Source: Bacillota bacterium (GTDB lineage Bacteria > Bacillota_E > Symbiobacteriia > Symbiobacteriales > Symbiobacteriaceae). Taken from it: a stretch of DNA of 34,314 nt. A program made the position numbers and the translations under genes. Location: assembly GCA_003242675.1 (NCBI GenBank), contig QGVE01000011.1, forward strand, positions 1-34,314. Direction: 5' to 3'. Under the pieces are notes generated by a model that worked only from the letters and a program-made list of their open reading frames with translations, was not told where the DNA came from and ran no database searches. This document shows, piece by piece, positions 22,662 through 31,682 of the stretch (positions within the stretch are counted from its first letter, which is position 1; every line of letters starts with the position of its first letter).

Positions 22662-23000
22662 GTGATCGTGCGCAACGTCACCCGCAGCCTCGTCCTGGGC
22701 GACCGGATCCGCCGGGCCGATACGTTCCGCCTGCGCCTCCTGGGGCTGATGTTCCGCCCGGGGCTCGAGCCAGGCGGTGGGCTCTGGCTGGAGCCCTGCC
22801 GGCAGATCCACACCCACTTCATGCGGTTCCCTCTCGACGTGCTCTTCCTCGACCCGGAGGGCGTGGTGCTGCACGCCCTCCGGTCGTTCCCGCCGTGGCG
22901 GATCAGCCCGACCATCCCGGGGGCCCGGGTGGTGCTGGAGCTGCCCGCCGGAGCGATGGGGGAGACCCGTCCGGGGGACCGGGTGAGGGCGCTGCCATAG
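22662..23000 (+). CDS. DUF192 protein
   Basis: A 112-residue DUF192-family protein, a compact beta-barrel fold of unknown biochemical role. Recognisable are RADTFRLRLLGLMFRP near the start, CRQIHTHFMRFPLDVLFLD in the middle, and ARVVLELPAGAM toward the end. The start is uncertain: GTG 22662 with GGGGTG 7 bases upstream is preferred; ATG 22647 would add five residues. Many family members have a signal peptide; this one has none. It stands alone between the cobalamin block and the gcv operon. Confidence 0.8.
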   Translation: MIVRNVTRSLVLGDRIRRADTFRLRLLGLMFRPGLEPGGGLWLEPCRQIHTHFMRFPLDVLFLDPEGVVLHALRSFPPWRISPTIPGARVVLELPAGAMGETRPGDRVRALP

Positions 23001-23047
23001 CAGGAGTCTTGGTTGCCGGTAGGGAATATTACGGGCAATCCCCAGGT

Positions 23048-23159
23048 GAGGTCTGCCTCAGGACCGGCGGGGACAGTGCGCACGGCGGGCCGCGGCCCGG
23101 GCGCAGGGGCTGTCCCCGTTTCCCTTGCCCGGGGAGTATCCCCTGCGCTGACGGGCAAG
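23048..23159 (+). promoter_or_regulatory. Structured leader upstream of the gcv operon
   Basis: Consecutive inverted repeats fill this gap: TGAGG/CCTCA (23047-23060 region); GGGGACAG plus TGCGC (23069-23081) with GCGCA and CTGTCCCC (23101-23117); and CTTGCCCG (23124-23131) with CGGGCAAG (23152-23159), which encloses GGGGAGTATCCCC. No glycine riboswitch signature is present. Role unknown: leader regulation, transcript end of the DUF192 gene, or a REP-like element. Confidence 0.5.
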
Positions 23160-23193
23160 ACTAAGGTTAAGGTGGCGAAGGCGAGGTGTGGTG

Positions 23194-24321
23194 GTGAGCG
23201 AGTCGTTGAAACGGACGCCCCTGTACGAGCTGCACCTGAAGCAGGGCGCCCGCATGGTGCCCTTCGGCGGCTGGGAGATGCCGGTGCAGTACACCAGCGT
23301 GATCGAGGAGCACCGGGCGGTGCGCCAGGCGGCCGGCCTGTTCGACGTCTCTCACATGGGCGAGTTCGAGGTGCGGGGGCCTGAGGCGCTGGACCTGATC
23401 CAGCTGGTCAGCACCAACGACGCCGCGAAGCTGGCCGTCGGGCGGGTGCAGTACTCCTTGATGTGCTACGAAAACGGAACCGTGGTCGACGACATCCTCG
23501 TCTACCGGCTGGACGAGCACCGCTATTGGCTGGTCGTCAACGCCGGCAACACCCGGAAGGACTGGGAGTGGATCCGGGCGGCCCAGGAGCGGGCGGGTTT
23601 CCGCAACGTGGAGCTCATTGACCGGTCGGACGAGATCGCCCTGCTGGCCCTGCAGGGGCCGAAGGCGGAGGAGATCCTGCAGCCGCTCGCGCCGGGGGCC
23701 GTGCTCTCCCAGCTGGAGCCGTTCGGCCTGGTGAAGAACGTGACGGTGGCCGGCGTGCCGACGCTGGTGATCTCCCGGACGGGCTACACCGGCGAGGACG
23801 GCTTCGAGATCTACGTGAAGGCCGAGGACGCCGCCGCCCTCTGGGAGGCCCTGCTGGAGGCCGGCGAGGAGAAGGGCCTGCTGCCCTGCGGCCTTGGCGC
23901 CCGCGACACCCTCCGGTTCGAGGCGAAGCTGCCGCTTTACGGCCACGAGATCAGCGAGCAGCACAACCCGCTGGAGGCGGGGTTGGGCTTTGCCGTGAAG
24001 CTGAAGAAGGGCGTGGACTTCATCGGCCGGGAGGCCCTGGCCCGGATCAAGGAGCAGGGGCTCACCCGCAAGCTGGTGGGGCTCGAGATGATCGACCGGG
24101 GCGTGCCCCGGCAGGGTTACCCCGTGGCCGTGGGGGGCGAAGTGGTCGGCGAGGTGACCACGGGCAGCTTCTCGCCCACGCTGGAGAAGAACATCGCCCT
24201 GGCGTACGTGCCCGTCGCCTACAGCGCCGTGGGGACCGAGGTGGAGGTCGTCATCCGGGGCCGCGCGCTGAAGGCCCGGGTCGTCGAGACCCCCTTCTAC
24301 CGGTCGCCGCACAAGCGCTGA
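23194..24321 (+). CDS. gcvT: Glycine cleavage system T protein (aminomethyltransferase)
   Basis: Transfers the methylene carbon from aminomethyl-lipoyl GcvH to tetrahydrofolate and releases ammonia. The 375-residue protein shows KRTPLYELHLKQGARMVPFGGWEMPVQY in order near the N-terminus, then LFDVSHMGEFEV, SRTGYTGEDGFEIY, GLGARDTLRFEAKLPLYGHE and the C-terminal GYPV and GEVTTGSFSP signatures. Three GTG codons in a row (23188, 23191, 23194) could start it; 23194 has the best distance from AAGGCGAGG. First gene of the operon. Confidence 0.96.
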   Translation: MSESLKRTPLYELHLKQGARMVPFGGWEMPVQYTSVIEEHRAVRQAAGLFDVSHMGEFEVRGPEALDLIQLVSTNDAAKLAVGRVQYSLMCYENGTVVDDILVYRLDEHRYWLVVNAGNTRKDWEWIRAAQERAGFRNVELIDRSDEIALLALQGPKAEEILQPLAPGAVLSQLEPFGLVKNVTVAGVPTLVISRTGYTGEDGFEIYVKAEDAAALWEALLEAGEEKGLLPCGLGARDTLRFEAKLPLYGHEISEQHNPLEAGLGFAVKLKKGVDFIGREALARIKEQGLTRKLVGLEMIDRGVPRQGYPVAVGGEVVGEVTTGSFSPTLEKNIALAYVPVAYSAVGTEVEVVIRGRALKARVVETPFYRSPHKR

Positions 24322-24361
24322 TTTGATACAGGGACTACTACGGACAGGGAGGACGCGTGAG

Positions 24362-24748
24362 ATGGCGAACGTACCTGCGAACTTGAAGTATTCGAAGGAG
24401 CACGAGTGGATTCGGGTGGAGGGCAACGTCGGCGTCGTCGGCATCACCTGGTACGCCCAGGATCAGCTGGGCGACGTGGTGTTTGTCGAGCTGCCCGAGG
24501 TCGGCCGCGAGCTGAAGCAGAACGAGCAGTTCGGCGTGGTGGAGTCGGTCAAGACGGTGTCGGATCTGTACAGCCCCGCCTCCGGCAAGGTGATCGAGGT
24601 CAACCAGAAGCTGGAGAGCTCGCCGGAGCTGATCAACCAGGATCCCTACGGCGAGGGCTGGATCATGAAGCTGGAGCTCTCCAACCCGGCCGAGCTGGAC
24701 AACCTGCTGGATGCGGCGGCGTACGAGGCGCTCACCAAGGAGGGCTAA
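24362..24748 (+). CDS. gcvH: Glycine cleavage system H protein
   Basis: Lipoylated carrier that shuttles the aminomethyl group among P, T and L proteins. The 128-residue length is standard. The lipoylation site is Lys64 within GVVESVKTVSDLYSP, and YSKEHEWIRVEG and NQDPYGEGWIMKL frame it. ATG 24362 has GGGAGG 9 bases upstream. The lipM gene four genes downstream encodes a likely octanoyl donor for this lysine. No L-protein (lpd) gene is in the window. Confidence 0.97.
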   Translation: MANVPANLKYSKEHEWIRVEGNVGVVGITWYAQDQLGDVVFVELPEVGRELKQNEQFGVVESVKTVSDLYSPASGKVIEVNQKLESSPELINQDPYGEGWIMKLELSNPAELDNLLDAAAYEALTKEG

Positions 24749-24749
24749 A

Positions 24750-26120
24750 TTGCGGTACGTACCGATCACAGAGGTCGATAAGGCGGCCATGCTGCAGGCG
24801 ATCGGCGTCAGCTCCACCGAGGAGCTGTTCGCCGCGAACATCCCGGCCGAGGTGCGCCTGAACCGGCCGCTCAATCTGCCCCCGGCGCTCACGGAGATGG
24901 AGCTCCTGGCCCACCTCCGGGAGCTGGCCGCGCAGAACCTGCACACGGGGGAGTACGCCTGCTTCCTCGGCGGCGGCGCCTACGACCACTACGTGCCCGC
25001 CGCGGTGGACGCGATCCTGCGCCGGGGGGAGTTCCTCACCGCGTATACGCCGTACCAGCCCGAAATCTCCCAGGGCGTACTGCAAGCCATCTACGAGTAC
25101 CAGTCCCTCATCTGCGAGCTGACCGGCATGGACCTGTCCAACGCCTCCATGTATGACGGCGCTTCGGCGCTGGCCGAGGCCGCGTGCATGGTGGTCAACC
25201 AGACCGGCCGGTCGAAGCTCCTGATCGCGCGTTCGGTCCATCCGCTCTACCGCCGGGTCGTGCAGACCTACATGCACGGCCTGGGCGTGGAGCTCATCGA
25301 AGTGCCGCTCCGCGGCGTGACGCTGGACCTGGAGCGGCTCGGGGCCCTCATGACCGAGGAGGTCGGCGGCCTCCTGCTCCAGATGCCCAACTACCTGGGC
25401 TACCTGGAGCAGGTGCGGGAGATCGAGGCCCTGGTCCACGCCAAGAACGGCCTGTTCGTGGTGGCCGTCGATCCGATCTCCCTGGCCCTGCTGGAGGCCC
25501 CGGGCAACTACGGGGCGGACATCGTCGTGGCCGAAGGCCAGGGCCTGGGCGTGCCGCTCTCCTACGGCGGGCCGTACCTGGGCATCCTGGCCACCCGCGA
25601 GCGGTTTGCCCGCCGCCTGCCCGGCCGCATCGCCGGCGCCACGGTGGACAACCGGGGACAGCGGGGCTTCGTCCTCACGCTGCAGGCCCGCGAGCAGCAC
25701 ATCCGGCGGGAGAAGGCCACCTCCAACATCTGCACCAACCAGGCCCTGATGGCCCTGGCGGCCACCGTGTACCTGGCCCTGGTGGGCAAGGAGGGCCTCC
25801 GGGAGGTCGCGAACCTGTCGCTGCAGAAGGCGCACTACGCGGCGCAGCAGATCGCCCGGCTGCCCGGCTGGCGGCTGGCCAGCGACGCGCCCTTCTTCAA
25901 GGAGTTCACCGTGCTGGCTCCGGCTCCGGCCGCGGAGGTGAGCCGGCACCTGCTGGCGCACAAGATCCTGGGCGGCCTGGACGTCGGGTCCGACTACCCG
26001 GAGCTGCTGGGCGGCGCGGACAGCGGCGGGGCCGTGAGCGCCCTGAGCTTCGCGTTCACGGAGAAGCGGACGCGGGCGGAGATCGACCGGCTCGTGGCCG
26101 CGCTCGGGGAGGTGAAGTAG
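24750..26120 (+). CDS. gcvPA: Glycine decarboxylase subunit 1 (GcvPA)
   Basis: N-terminal-half subunit of the PLP-dependent glycine dehydrogenase in the two-subunit form used by Firmicutes. The 456-residue protein has [26 protein letters not shown] and [14 protein letters not shown], all characteristic. It lacks the PLP lysine, which is on subunit 2. Start is TTG 24750, one base after the gcvH stop, with AAGGAGGG 6 bases upstream and overlapping the end of gcvH. Confidence 0.96.
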   Translation: MRYVPITEVDKAAMLQAIGVSSTEELFAANIPAEVRLNRPLNLPPALTEMELLAHLRELAAQNLHTGEYACFLGGGAYDHYVPAAVDAILRRGEFLTAYTPYQPEISQGVLQAIYEYQSLICELTGMDLSNASMYDGASALAEAACMVVNQTGRSKLLIARSVHPLYRRVVQTYMHGLGVELIEVPLRGVTLDLERLGALMTEEVGGLLLQMPNYLGYLEQVREIEALVHAKNGLFVVAVDPISLALLEAPGNYGADIVVAEGQGLGVPLSYGGPYLGILATRERFARRLPGRIAGATVDNRGQRGFVLTLQAREQHIRREKATSNICTNQALMALAATVYLALVGKEGLREVANLSLQKAHYAAQQIARLPGWRLASDAPFFKEFTVLAPAPAAEVSRHLLAHKILGGLDVGSDYPELLGGADSGGAVSALSFAFTEKRTRAEIDRLVAALGEVK

Positions 26121-26121
26121 G

Positions 26122-27582
26122 ATGGCCCTCGTGCCGCTGCTCTTCGAGAAGTCGACCCCCGGCAAGCGGGCGGTGACCTTCCCCAATCCGGACGTTCCGA
26201 CGGTGGAGCTCAGCGAGGCGATTCCGTCTGACCTGATCCGCCAGACCCCGCCGGCGCTGCCGGAGCTCTCCGAGGTCGAGGTCGTCCGCCACTTCACCCA
26301 GCTCAGCCGGTTGAACCACGGGGTGGACGTGGACTTCTACCCGCTGGGCTCCTGCACGATGAAGTACAACCCGAAGGTGAACGAGGAGGCGGCCCGCATC
26401 CCGGGCTTCGCCCTGACGCACCCGCTCCAGCCGGAGGAGACGGTGCAGGGCAACCTCCGGCTCCTGCACACGCTGGAGGAGTGGCTCTGCGAGATCACCG
26501 GCATGGATCGGATGACCTTCCAGCCGGCCGCCGGCGCCCACGGCGAGCTGACGGGCATCCTGCTGATCCGGGCCTACCACGAGTCCCGGGGCGAGGGCGA
26601 GCGGAACGAGGTGATCGTGCCCGACTCGGCCCACGGCACCAACCCGGCCACCGCGGCGATGGCGGGCTACCGGGTGGTCCCGGTGAAGTCCCTGCCCGAC
26701 GGCTCCATCGACCTGGAGGCCCTGCGGCAGATCGTCGGGCCGAAGACCGCCGCCCTCATGATGACCAACCCGTCGACCCTCGGGCTCTTCGACCCGCACG
26801 TCCGGGAGATCACCGAGATCGTCCATCAGGCGGGCGGGCTCTGCTACTACGACGGCGCGAACCTGAACGCCATCATGGGCTACGCCCGGCCGGGCGACAT
26901 GGGGTTCGACGTCGTCCACCTGAACCTGCACAAGACCTTCTCCACGCCGCACGGCGGAGGCGGGCCCGGGTCCGGTCCGGTGGGCGTCAAGTCCCACCTG
27001 GTGCCCTTCCTGCCGGTGCCCGTGGTGGAGAAGCGCGGCGACCGGTACGTGCTGGACTGGGACCGGCCCCAGTCGATCGGCAAGATCCACGGCTTCTGGG
27101 GCAACTTCGGCGTCGTCGTGCGGGCCTACGCCTACGTGCTGGCCCACGGCCCGGCGCTGAAGGAGGTCTCGGAGCACGCGGTGCTGAACGCCAACTACGT
27201 GCTGGCGCGGCTGAAGGAGTACTACGAGCCCTTCGTCGACCGGTACTGCATGCACGAGTGCGTGCTGTCGGCCCGCACCCTGAAGCAGGAGACCGGCGTG
27301 AAGACGCTGGACGTGGCGAAGCGGCTGCTGGACGAAGGGCTCCATCCGCCCACGATCTACTTCCCGCTGATCGTGGAGGAGGCCCTGATGATCGAGCCGA
27401 CGGAGACCGAGGACAAGGCCACGCTGGACCGGTTCATCGACGCGATGATCCGCATCTACGAGGAGGCCCGGTCCAACCCGGACTACGTCAAGTCCGCTCC
27501 CCACAAGACGCCGGTGGGGCGGCTGGACGAGGCGCTGGCGGCCAGGCGGCCGAACCTGCGCTACCGCGCGAATCCGACGTGA
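26122..27582 (+). CDS. gcvPB: Glycine decarboxylase subunit 2 (GcvPB)
   Basis: C-terminal-half, PLP-binding subunit; decarboxylates glycine and loads the aminomethyl group on GcvH. The 486-residue protein carries the Schiff-base Lys271 in [18 protein letters not shown], preceded by [24 protein letters not shown] and [13 protein letters not shown] are further signatures. ATG 26122 is one base after the gcvPA stop, with GGGGAGGTGAAG upstream. An intrinsic terminator follows. Confidence 0.97.
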   Translation: MALVPLLFEKSTPGKRAVTFPNPDVPTVELSEAIPSDLIRQTPPALPELSEVEVVRHFTQLSRLNHGVDVDFYPLGSCTMKYNPKVNEEAARIPGFALTHPLQPEETVQGNLRLLHTLEEWLCEITGMDRMTFQPAAGAHGELTGILLIRAYHESRGEGERNEVIVPDSAHGTNPATAAMAGYRVVPVKSLPDGSIDLEALRQIVGPKTAALMMTNPSTLGLFDPHVREITEIVHQAGGLCYYDGANLNAIMGYARPGDMGFDVVHLNLHKTFSTPHGGGGPGSGPVGVKSHLVPFLPVPVVEKRGDRYVLDWDRPQSIGKIHGFWGNFGVVVRAYAYVLAHGPALKEVSEHAVLNANYVLARLKEYYEPFVDRYCMHECVLSARTLKQETGVKTLDVAKRLLDEGLHPPTIYFPLIVEEALMIEPTETEDKATLDRFIDAMIRIYEEARSNPDYVKSAPHKTPVGRLDEALAARRPNLRYRANPT

Positions 27583-27589
27583 TGCACAG

Positions 27590-27628
27590 CGGGTGGGGTG
27601 GCCACGGGGCACACCCCACCCGTGCTTT
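27590..27628 (+). terminator. Terminator after the gcv operon
   Basis: An 11-bp perfect stem, CGGGTGGGGTG (27590-27600) and CACCCCACCCG (27612-27622), with an 11-base loop is followed by TGCTTTT. It lies between gcvPB and lipM; some readthrough is likely given the broken T-run. Confidence 0.75.
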
Positions 27629-27647
27629 TGCGGGAAGGCTGTGACGC

Positions 27648-28481
27648 ATGACGCTGAAGGAGACGCACTGGCGCCTGCTCGACACCGGGCACCGCCCGGG
27701 GCCGGAGAACATGGCGATCGACGAGGCGATCGCCATCGCCCACGGGCGGGGCGAGGTGCCGCCCACCCTGCGCTTCTACGGCTGGGATCCCCCGGCGGTC
27801 TCGATCGGCTACTTCCAGTCCATGCGGGAGGAGGTCGACCTGGACGCGGTGCGGGCCGGCGGCTTCGGCTACGTGCGGCGGCCGACCGGCGGCCGGTTGA
27901 TCTTCCACCACATGGAGCTCACATATAGTGTGGTGATCCGGGAGGAGCTCCTGCCCGGCGGGGTCATCGAGACGTACCGTGAGATCGCCCGCGGGCTCGT
28001 GGCCGGCCTGGCGGCGCTCGGGCTGCAGGCGGAGCTTTCGGGAGGCGAGCGGGACCCGCGCCGCGCGGATCCCGACGGCTTCCACACCGCCTGCTTCGAC
28101 GCCGCGTCGGCCTACGAGCTGCAGGTCGGCGGCCGCAAGGTGGCCGGATCGGCGCAGACGCGCCGGGACGGCGTGATCCTGCAGCACGGGTCGATTCTGC
28201 TGGACGTCGACGTGCCGCTGCTCTTCCGGCTGATGCGGCTCCCGGAGGGCGCCTCCCCGGAGCGGCTGATGGCGCGCTTTCGCGCCCGGGCCACGACCCT
28301 GCGCGAGGCCCTGGGCCGGCCCGTGAGCTGGGCCGAGGCCCGGGACGCGTTCCGCGCCGGGTTTTCCCGGGGTCTCGGGATCACGCTGACCCCGGGAGCG
28401 CTCACGCCCGCGGAGGAAAAGGAGGCGCGGGCGCTTGTCGCGGCGAAATACGGATGTGATAATTGGAACATGAGAAAATGA
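27648..28481 (+). CDS. lipM: Octanoyl-[ACP]:protein octanoyltransferase LipM-type
   Basis: Member of the LplA/LipM cofactor-transferase family, which moves octanoyl from acyl carrier protein to the lipoyl lysine of GcvH. The 277-residue protein shows [18 protein letters not shown], the Cys149 nucleophile in [12 protein letters not shown] (B. subtilis LipM uses Cys150), [12 protein letters not shown] and [10 protein letters not shown]. The cysteine separates LipM from ATP-using lipoate ligases. ATG 27648 has GGGAAGG upstream. Position directly after the gcv operon supports GcvH as its target. A ligase role cannot be fully excluded. Confidence 0.88.
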   Translation: MTLKETHWRLLDTGHRPGPENMAIDEAIAIAHGRGEVPPTLRFYGWDPPAVSIGYFQSMREEVDLDAVRAGGFGYVRRPTGGRLIFHHMELTYSVVIREELLPGGVIETYREIARGLVAGLAALGLQAELSGGERDPRRADPDGFHTACFDAASAYELQVGGRKVAGSAQTRRDGVILQHGSILLDVDVPLLFRLMRLPEGASPERLMARFRARATTLREALGRPVSWAEARDAFRAGFSRGLGITLTPGALTPAEEKEARALVAAKYGCDNWNMRK

Positions 28482-28500
28482 GCAGGGGGCGTCCTTGTCC

Positions 28501-29739
28501 ATGGATGCACTGAAGCGGTACGATCCGGAGATCTACCAAGCGATCCAGCAGGAGCTCGAGCGGCAGCGGCGCAACATCGAGCTGATTGCCTCGGAGAACT
28601 TCGTGCCGAAGGCGGTGCTCGAAGCGGCGGGTTCGGTGCTCACCAACAAGTACGCCGAGGGCTATCCGGGCCGGCGCTACTACGGCGGCTGCGAGTACGT
28701 GGACGTGGTGGAGCAGATCGCCCGGGAGCGGCTGAAGGCCGCGTTCGGCGCCGAGCATGCCAACGTGCAGCCGCACTCGGGGGCCAGTGCGAACGCGGCC
28801 GTGTACTTCGCCTTCCTTCAGCCCGGCGACACGGTGCTGGGCATGAGCCTGGCCCAGGGCGGCCACCTGACCCACGGCTCGCCGGTCAACTTCAGCGGGA
28901 AGACGTACAACTTCGTGCCCTACGGCCTCGATCCGGAGACCGAGCGGATCAACATGGACGAGGTGGCGGAGCTGGCCCGGAAGCACCGGCCGAAGCTGAT
29001 CGTCGCCGGCTACTCCGCGTACCCGCGCGTCCTGGACTTCAAGCGGTTCCGGGAGATCGCCGATGAGGTCGGCGCCATCCTGATGGTGGACATGGCCCAC
29101 TTCGCCGGCCTCGCGGCGACAGGTTACTACCCGAACCCGGTGGAGCACGCGCACGTGGTCACCACCACGACCCACAAGACGCTGCGCGGCCCGCGGGGCG
29201 GGGCGATCCTGTGCAAGAAGGAGTTCGCGAAGGAGATCGACAAGGCGGTCTTCCCGGGCATGCAGGGCGGCCCCCTGATGCACATCATCGCCGCCAAGGC
29301 GGTGGCCTTCAAGCAGCTATCCGACCCGGCCTACAAGGAGTACTGCGGCCAGGTGGTGAAGAACGCCAAGGCCCTGGCCCACGCGCTGCTGGAGCGGGGT
29401 TACCGGCTGGTCACCGGCGGCACCGACAACCACCTGATCCTGGTGGACCTGCGGCCCAAGGGCATCACCGGCCGCGACGCCGAGCAGCTGCTGGACCGGG
29501 TCTCGATCACGGTCAACAAGAACGCCATCCCCAACGACCCCGAGAAGCCGATGGTGACCAGCGGCATCCGCATCGGCACCCCGGCGGTGACCACCCGGGG
29601 CATGAAGGAGGCGGAGATGGTCCAGATCGCCGACCTGATCGACCGGGCCATTACCCACCGGAACGACGAGGCTGCCCTGGAGCGGATCCGGGCCGAGGTG
29701 CACGAGCTCACCGCCCGGTTCCCGCTGTACGTCGATTAA
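28501..29739 (+). CDS. glyA: Serine hydroxymethyltransferase GlyA
   Basis: PLP enzyme that interconverts serine and glycine with tetrahydrofolate, linking to the gcv operon. The 412-residue length is canonical. [19 protein letters not shown], the tetrahydrofolate/PLP motifs, and [14 protein letters not shown] with Schiff-base Lys226 are present; counting from ATG 28501 puts the lysine at its usual number. An in-frame TTG at 28495 is closer to the AGGGGG site and is an alternative start. It ends with a stable hairpin. Confidence 0.97.
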   Translation: MDALKRYDPEIYQAIQQELERQRRNIELIASENFVPKAVLEAAGSVLTNKYAEGYPGRRYYGGCEYVDVVEQIARERLKAAFGAEHANVQPHSGASANAAVYFAFLQPGDTVLGMSLAQGGHLTHGSPVNFSGKTYNFVPYGLDPETERINMDEVAELARKHRPKLIVAGYSAYPRVLDFKRFREIADEVGAILMVDMAHFAGLAATGYYPNPVEHAHVVTTTTHKTLRGPRGGAILCKKEFAKEIDKAVFPGMQGGPLMHIIAAKAVAFKQLSDPAYKEYCGQVVKNAKALAHALLERGYRLVTGGTDNHLILVDLRPKGITGRDAEQLLDRVSITVNKNAIPNDPEKPMVTSGIRIGTPAVTTRGMKEAEMVQIADLIDRAITHRNDEAALERIRAEVHELTARFPLYVD

Positions 29740-29750
29740 TGTGAAGCCAA

Positions 29751-29779
29751 GCGCCGGCAGGAGCGCTTCCTGCCGGCGC
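29751..29779. terminator. Hairpin between convergent glyA and SRPBCC genes
   Basis: A perfect 12-bp stem, GCGCCGGCAGGA (29751-29762) and TCCTGCCGGCGC (29768-29779), with a 5-base loop lies 11 bases past the glyA stop and 19 bases past the SRPBCC stop. No clear T-run follows on either strand, but the position fits a shared bidirectional terminator. Confidence 0.65.
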
Positions 29780-29798
29780 AACTGGTTATGGCTTGCGT

Positions 29799-30281
29799 TC
29801 AGCCGTTCCCGTCGCTCGGGGCGCAGCACAGGTCGCCCTTGCCGGATTCGAGCGCGCCCTTCAGGCTCTCCAGCACCTGCCGCCACGCCATCGCATGCCA
29901 GCGGCGGGCCTCCGCCCAGCCGTCGCCTTCCCCCCAGCCGCCGTGGGTGACCGTCACCCGGGTTCCGCCCGCCGCGGGCTCGATGGACACCGTGACGGTC
30001 GTCAGGCGGTCGGGGTGGTTCATCACCGCGGCGAATTGGTCCGGTCCCTTCCAGGTGAACGCCAGGCGGGTCATGGGCTCCGCCGCGGTGAAGGTGCAGC
30101 CCGCCGTGCAGTCGCGCGTGGGGTCCGCGGGGTTGAAGAACAGCTCGAACGCCCCTCCCGGGCGCGGCTCGATGCGGGCGGCCGGCGCGAACCACTGCGT
30201 GATGCGATCCGCACGGGTCCAGGCCCACCAGACGACGTCCTGCGGCGCCTGAATCAGCACTTGCGTCTCTACGGCCTCCAC
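29799..30281 (-). CDS. SRPBCC / AHSA1-family protein
   Basis: A 160-residue START/Bet v1-like (SRPBCC, AHSA1) protein: an N-terminal strand (TQVLIQAPQDVVWWAWT), then ITQWFAP, a core PGGAFELFF and C-terminal HGGWGEG followed by the long helix WHAMAWRQVLESLKGAL. The fold encloses a hydrophobic cavity and usually binds a small ligand; no catalytic motif is seen. Start GTG at 30281 on the reverse strand with GGGAGGGAC upstream. It lies 80 bases downstream of the AraC-type gene on the same strand and may be cotranscribed or controlled by it. Confidence 0.82.
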   Translation of the reverse strand: MEAVETQVLIQAPQDVVWWAWTRADRITQWFAPAARIEPRPGGAFELFFNPADPTRDCTAGCTFTAAEPMTRLAFTWKGPDQFAAVMNHPDRLTTVTVSIEPAAGGTRVTVTHGGWGEGDGWAEARRWHAMAWRQVLESLKGALESGKGDLCCAPSDGNG

Positions 30282-30311
30282 GTCCGTCCCTCCCTACACG
30301 GATCAACTGTG

Positions 30312-30324
30312 CCCTATGTTAGGG
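30312..30324 (-). promoter_or_regulatory. Short palindrome CCCTA-TGT-TAGGG upstream of the SRPBCC gene
   Basis: Perfect 5-bp arms around TGT lie 31 bases before the SRPBCC start, in the gap after the AraC-type gene. A possible operator or -10 overlap; evidence is weak. Confidence 0.25.
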
Positions 30325-30361
30325 GGACGAGCGGACGCAGGAGGCTCTCCATGTCCTGCCA

Positions 30362-31513
30362 TTACCTGCCATCCGGCAGGAAGGCGCGCAGCCAGGTGCC
30401 GCCGAACCGGCGGATGACCCCGCCGTCCACCAGTTCGATGCGCAGGCCCGCGATCTCCTCGCCCGCCCGCACCGTCACCGGGACGGGGTTCCAGTGGGTC
30501 AGGTCGCCGCTGGTGTCGACGTCGCCGTAGCCTCCGTAGGCGAACCCCGAGGCGAGGTCGCCGGGGTAGCGCATGCGGGCGGAGAGGTAGGCGGCCAGCA
30601 CGTAGTACCGTCCCTCCGGAATCCGCCGCAGGGTGAAGGGCCCGGGGGCGGGGATCGCGGTCCAGGCGGCGGGGTACGCGTCGGGAACCGGGTTGGGGAA
30701 GAGGCCGATGTAGAGCGCCCGGCCGGTCGGCTCGCCCCGGTAGAGCACCTCGCCCCGCACCGTGCCGGTCCGCGGCGGGCTGAGCCACCGGGCCAGGGCG
30801 CCCACGAGCCCTGCCTGTGCGCGCTGCGGTCCGCCCTGCGTCACCGCCCGTGCCAGGCGCCGGAACTCGCCCGGTGTGACGCCCAGGTAGCGCAGGAACA
30901 TCCGCCGCAGCTGCGCCGGGGTGCCATAGCCCACCTCCAGGGCGATGTCGTGCACCGCCGCGTCGGAGAGGACCAGCAGGGCTTTGGCCGCCTCCAGGCG
31001 GGCGCGCGTGCGGTACTCCTCGATCGTGACGCCCACGCCCCTGCGGAACAGGGCGCTCAGCCGGGTGCGGGTGAGGGCCGCGGCCCGCTCCAGGTCTCCC
31101 TCGACGTTGCTGCTCAGGTCCTCGTGCAGGCGTGCCATCGCCCGGTGGATGGCCTGCCACTGGTCATCGGAGAGCATGGCGCCGCGGATGAGGGGGAGGT
31201 GGGTCAGGTCCCGCCAGAGGGGGCTGACATGGATCAGGACCGGCTCCCCGGGGGCGACGGGCCGGCCGAAGCCGTAGATCCCGCCGTGGCTGCCCCATCC
31301 CAGGCCGTTCAGTGCGCCCCGGTCGTCCGGGATGCCGCCCACTGCGTGAAGGTACCACGAGCCCCCGGGCAGGTCCAGGCAGAACCGGCCCGGGGCGTGC
31401 AGGGTCGCCATCGCCACGGGCTGCCCCGCGATGCGCGGGCCCGGGAAGGCCCCCACCTGGAACACGGTCGCGCCGTGGCAGCTGCTGCAAAGCTCACCTT
31501 CTACCCGGAACAA
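30362..31513 (-). CDS. AraC-type transcription regulator with duplicated flanking beta domains
   Basis: A 383-residue protein. An AraC-type double helix-turn-helix lies at about 137-219 (LTRTRLSALFRRGVGVTIEE, then HDIALEVGYGTPAQLRRMF and GVTPGEFRRL). On each side is a beta-sandwich-like domain, and the two copies resemble each other: FQVGAFPGP...HAPGRFCLDLPGGSWYLHA (about 18-57) and LYIGLFPNP...PAPGPFTLRRIPEGRYYVLA (about 268-309). These may be transthyretin/carboxypeptidase-regulatory-like. The N-terminus has a CSSCH motif (Cys9, Cys12, His13), which could bind metal or heme or act in redox sensing. Start TTG 31513 (reverse strand) with GAAGGAGG upstream. It probably controls the SRPBCC gene or the divergent amidohydrolases (inference). 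Confidence 0.8.
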   Translation of the reverse strand: MFRVEGELCSSCHGATVFQVGAFPGPRIAGQPVAMATLHAPGRFCLDLPGGSWYLHAVGGIPDDRGALNGLGWGSHGGIYGFGRPVAPGEPVLIHVSPLWRDLTHLPLIRGAMLSDDQWQAIHRAMARLHEDLSSNVEGDLERAAALTRTRLSALFRRGVGVTIEEYRTRARLEAAKALLVLSDAAVHDIALEVGYGTPAQLRRMFLRYLGVTPGEFRRLARAVTQGGPQRAQAGLVGALARWLSPPRTGTVRGEVLYRGEPTGRALYIGLFPNPVPDAYPAAWTAIPAPGPFTLRRIPEGRYYVLAAYLSARMRYPGDLASGFAYGGYGDVDTSGDLTHWNPVPVTVRAGEEIAGLRIELVDGGVIRRFGGTWLRAFLPDGR

Positions 31514-31682
31514 GGTCGGTTTCCTCCTTCCGCCGCGGGGCAGCCTCCGCCTGCTCTCACGCTGTTGAGACGCTCGCCTGGCCCGATTCGGTATTCGACG
31601 GACTGGCCGGCACCGGGGCAGGGATGGTTAACTCTACGAAGAATCAATACATCGCATAATGCGCCGAGAGGAGGAGTACTGT

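Noticed and set aside
23001..23193. A glycine riboswitch before gcvT
   Set aside because: The expected conserved aptamer blocks are not found; the hairpins present are simple inverted repeats.
31628..31660. Promoter TTAACT ... CATAAT before the amidohydrolase pair
   Set aside because: The spacing is 21 bases and the predicted transcript start would fall on the ribosome binding site.
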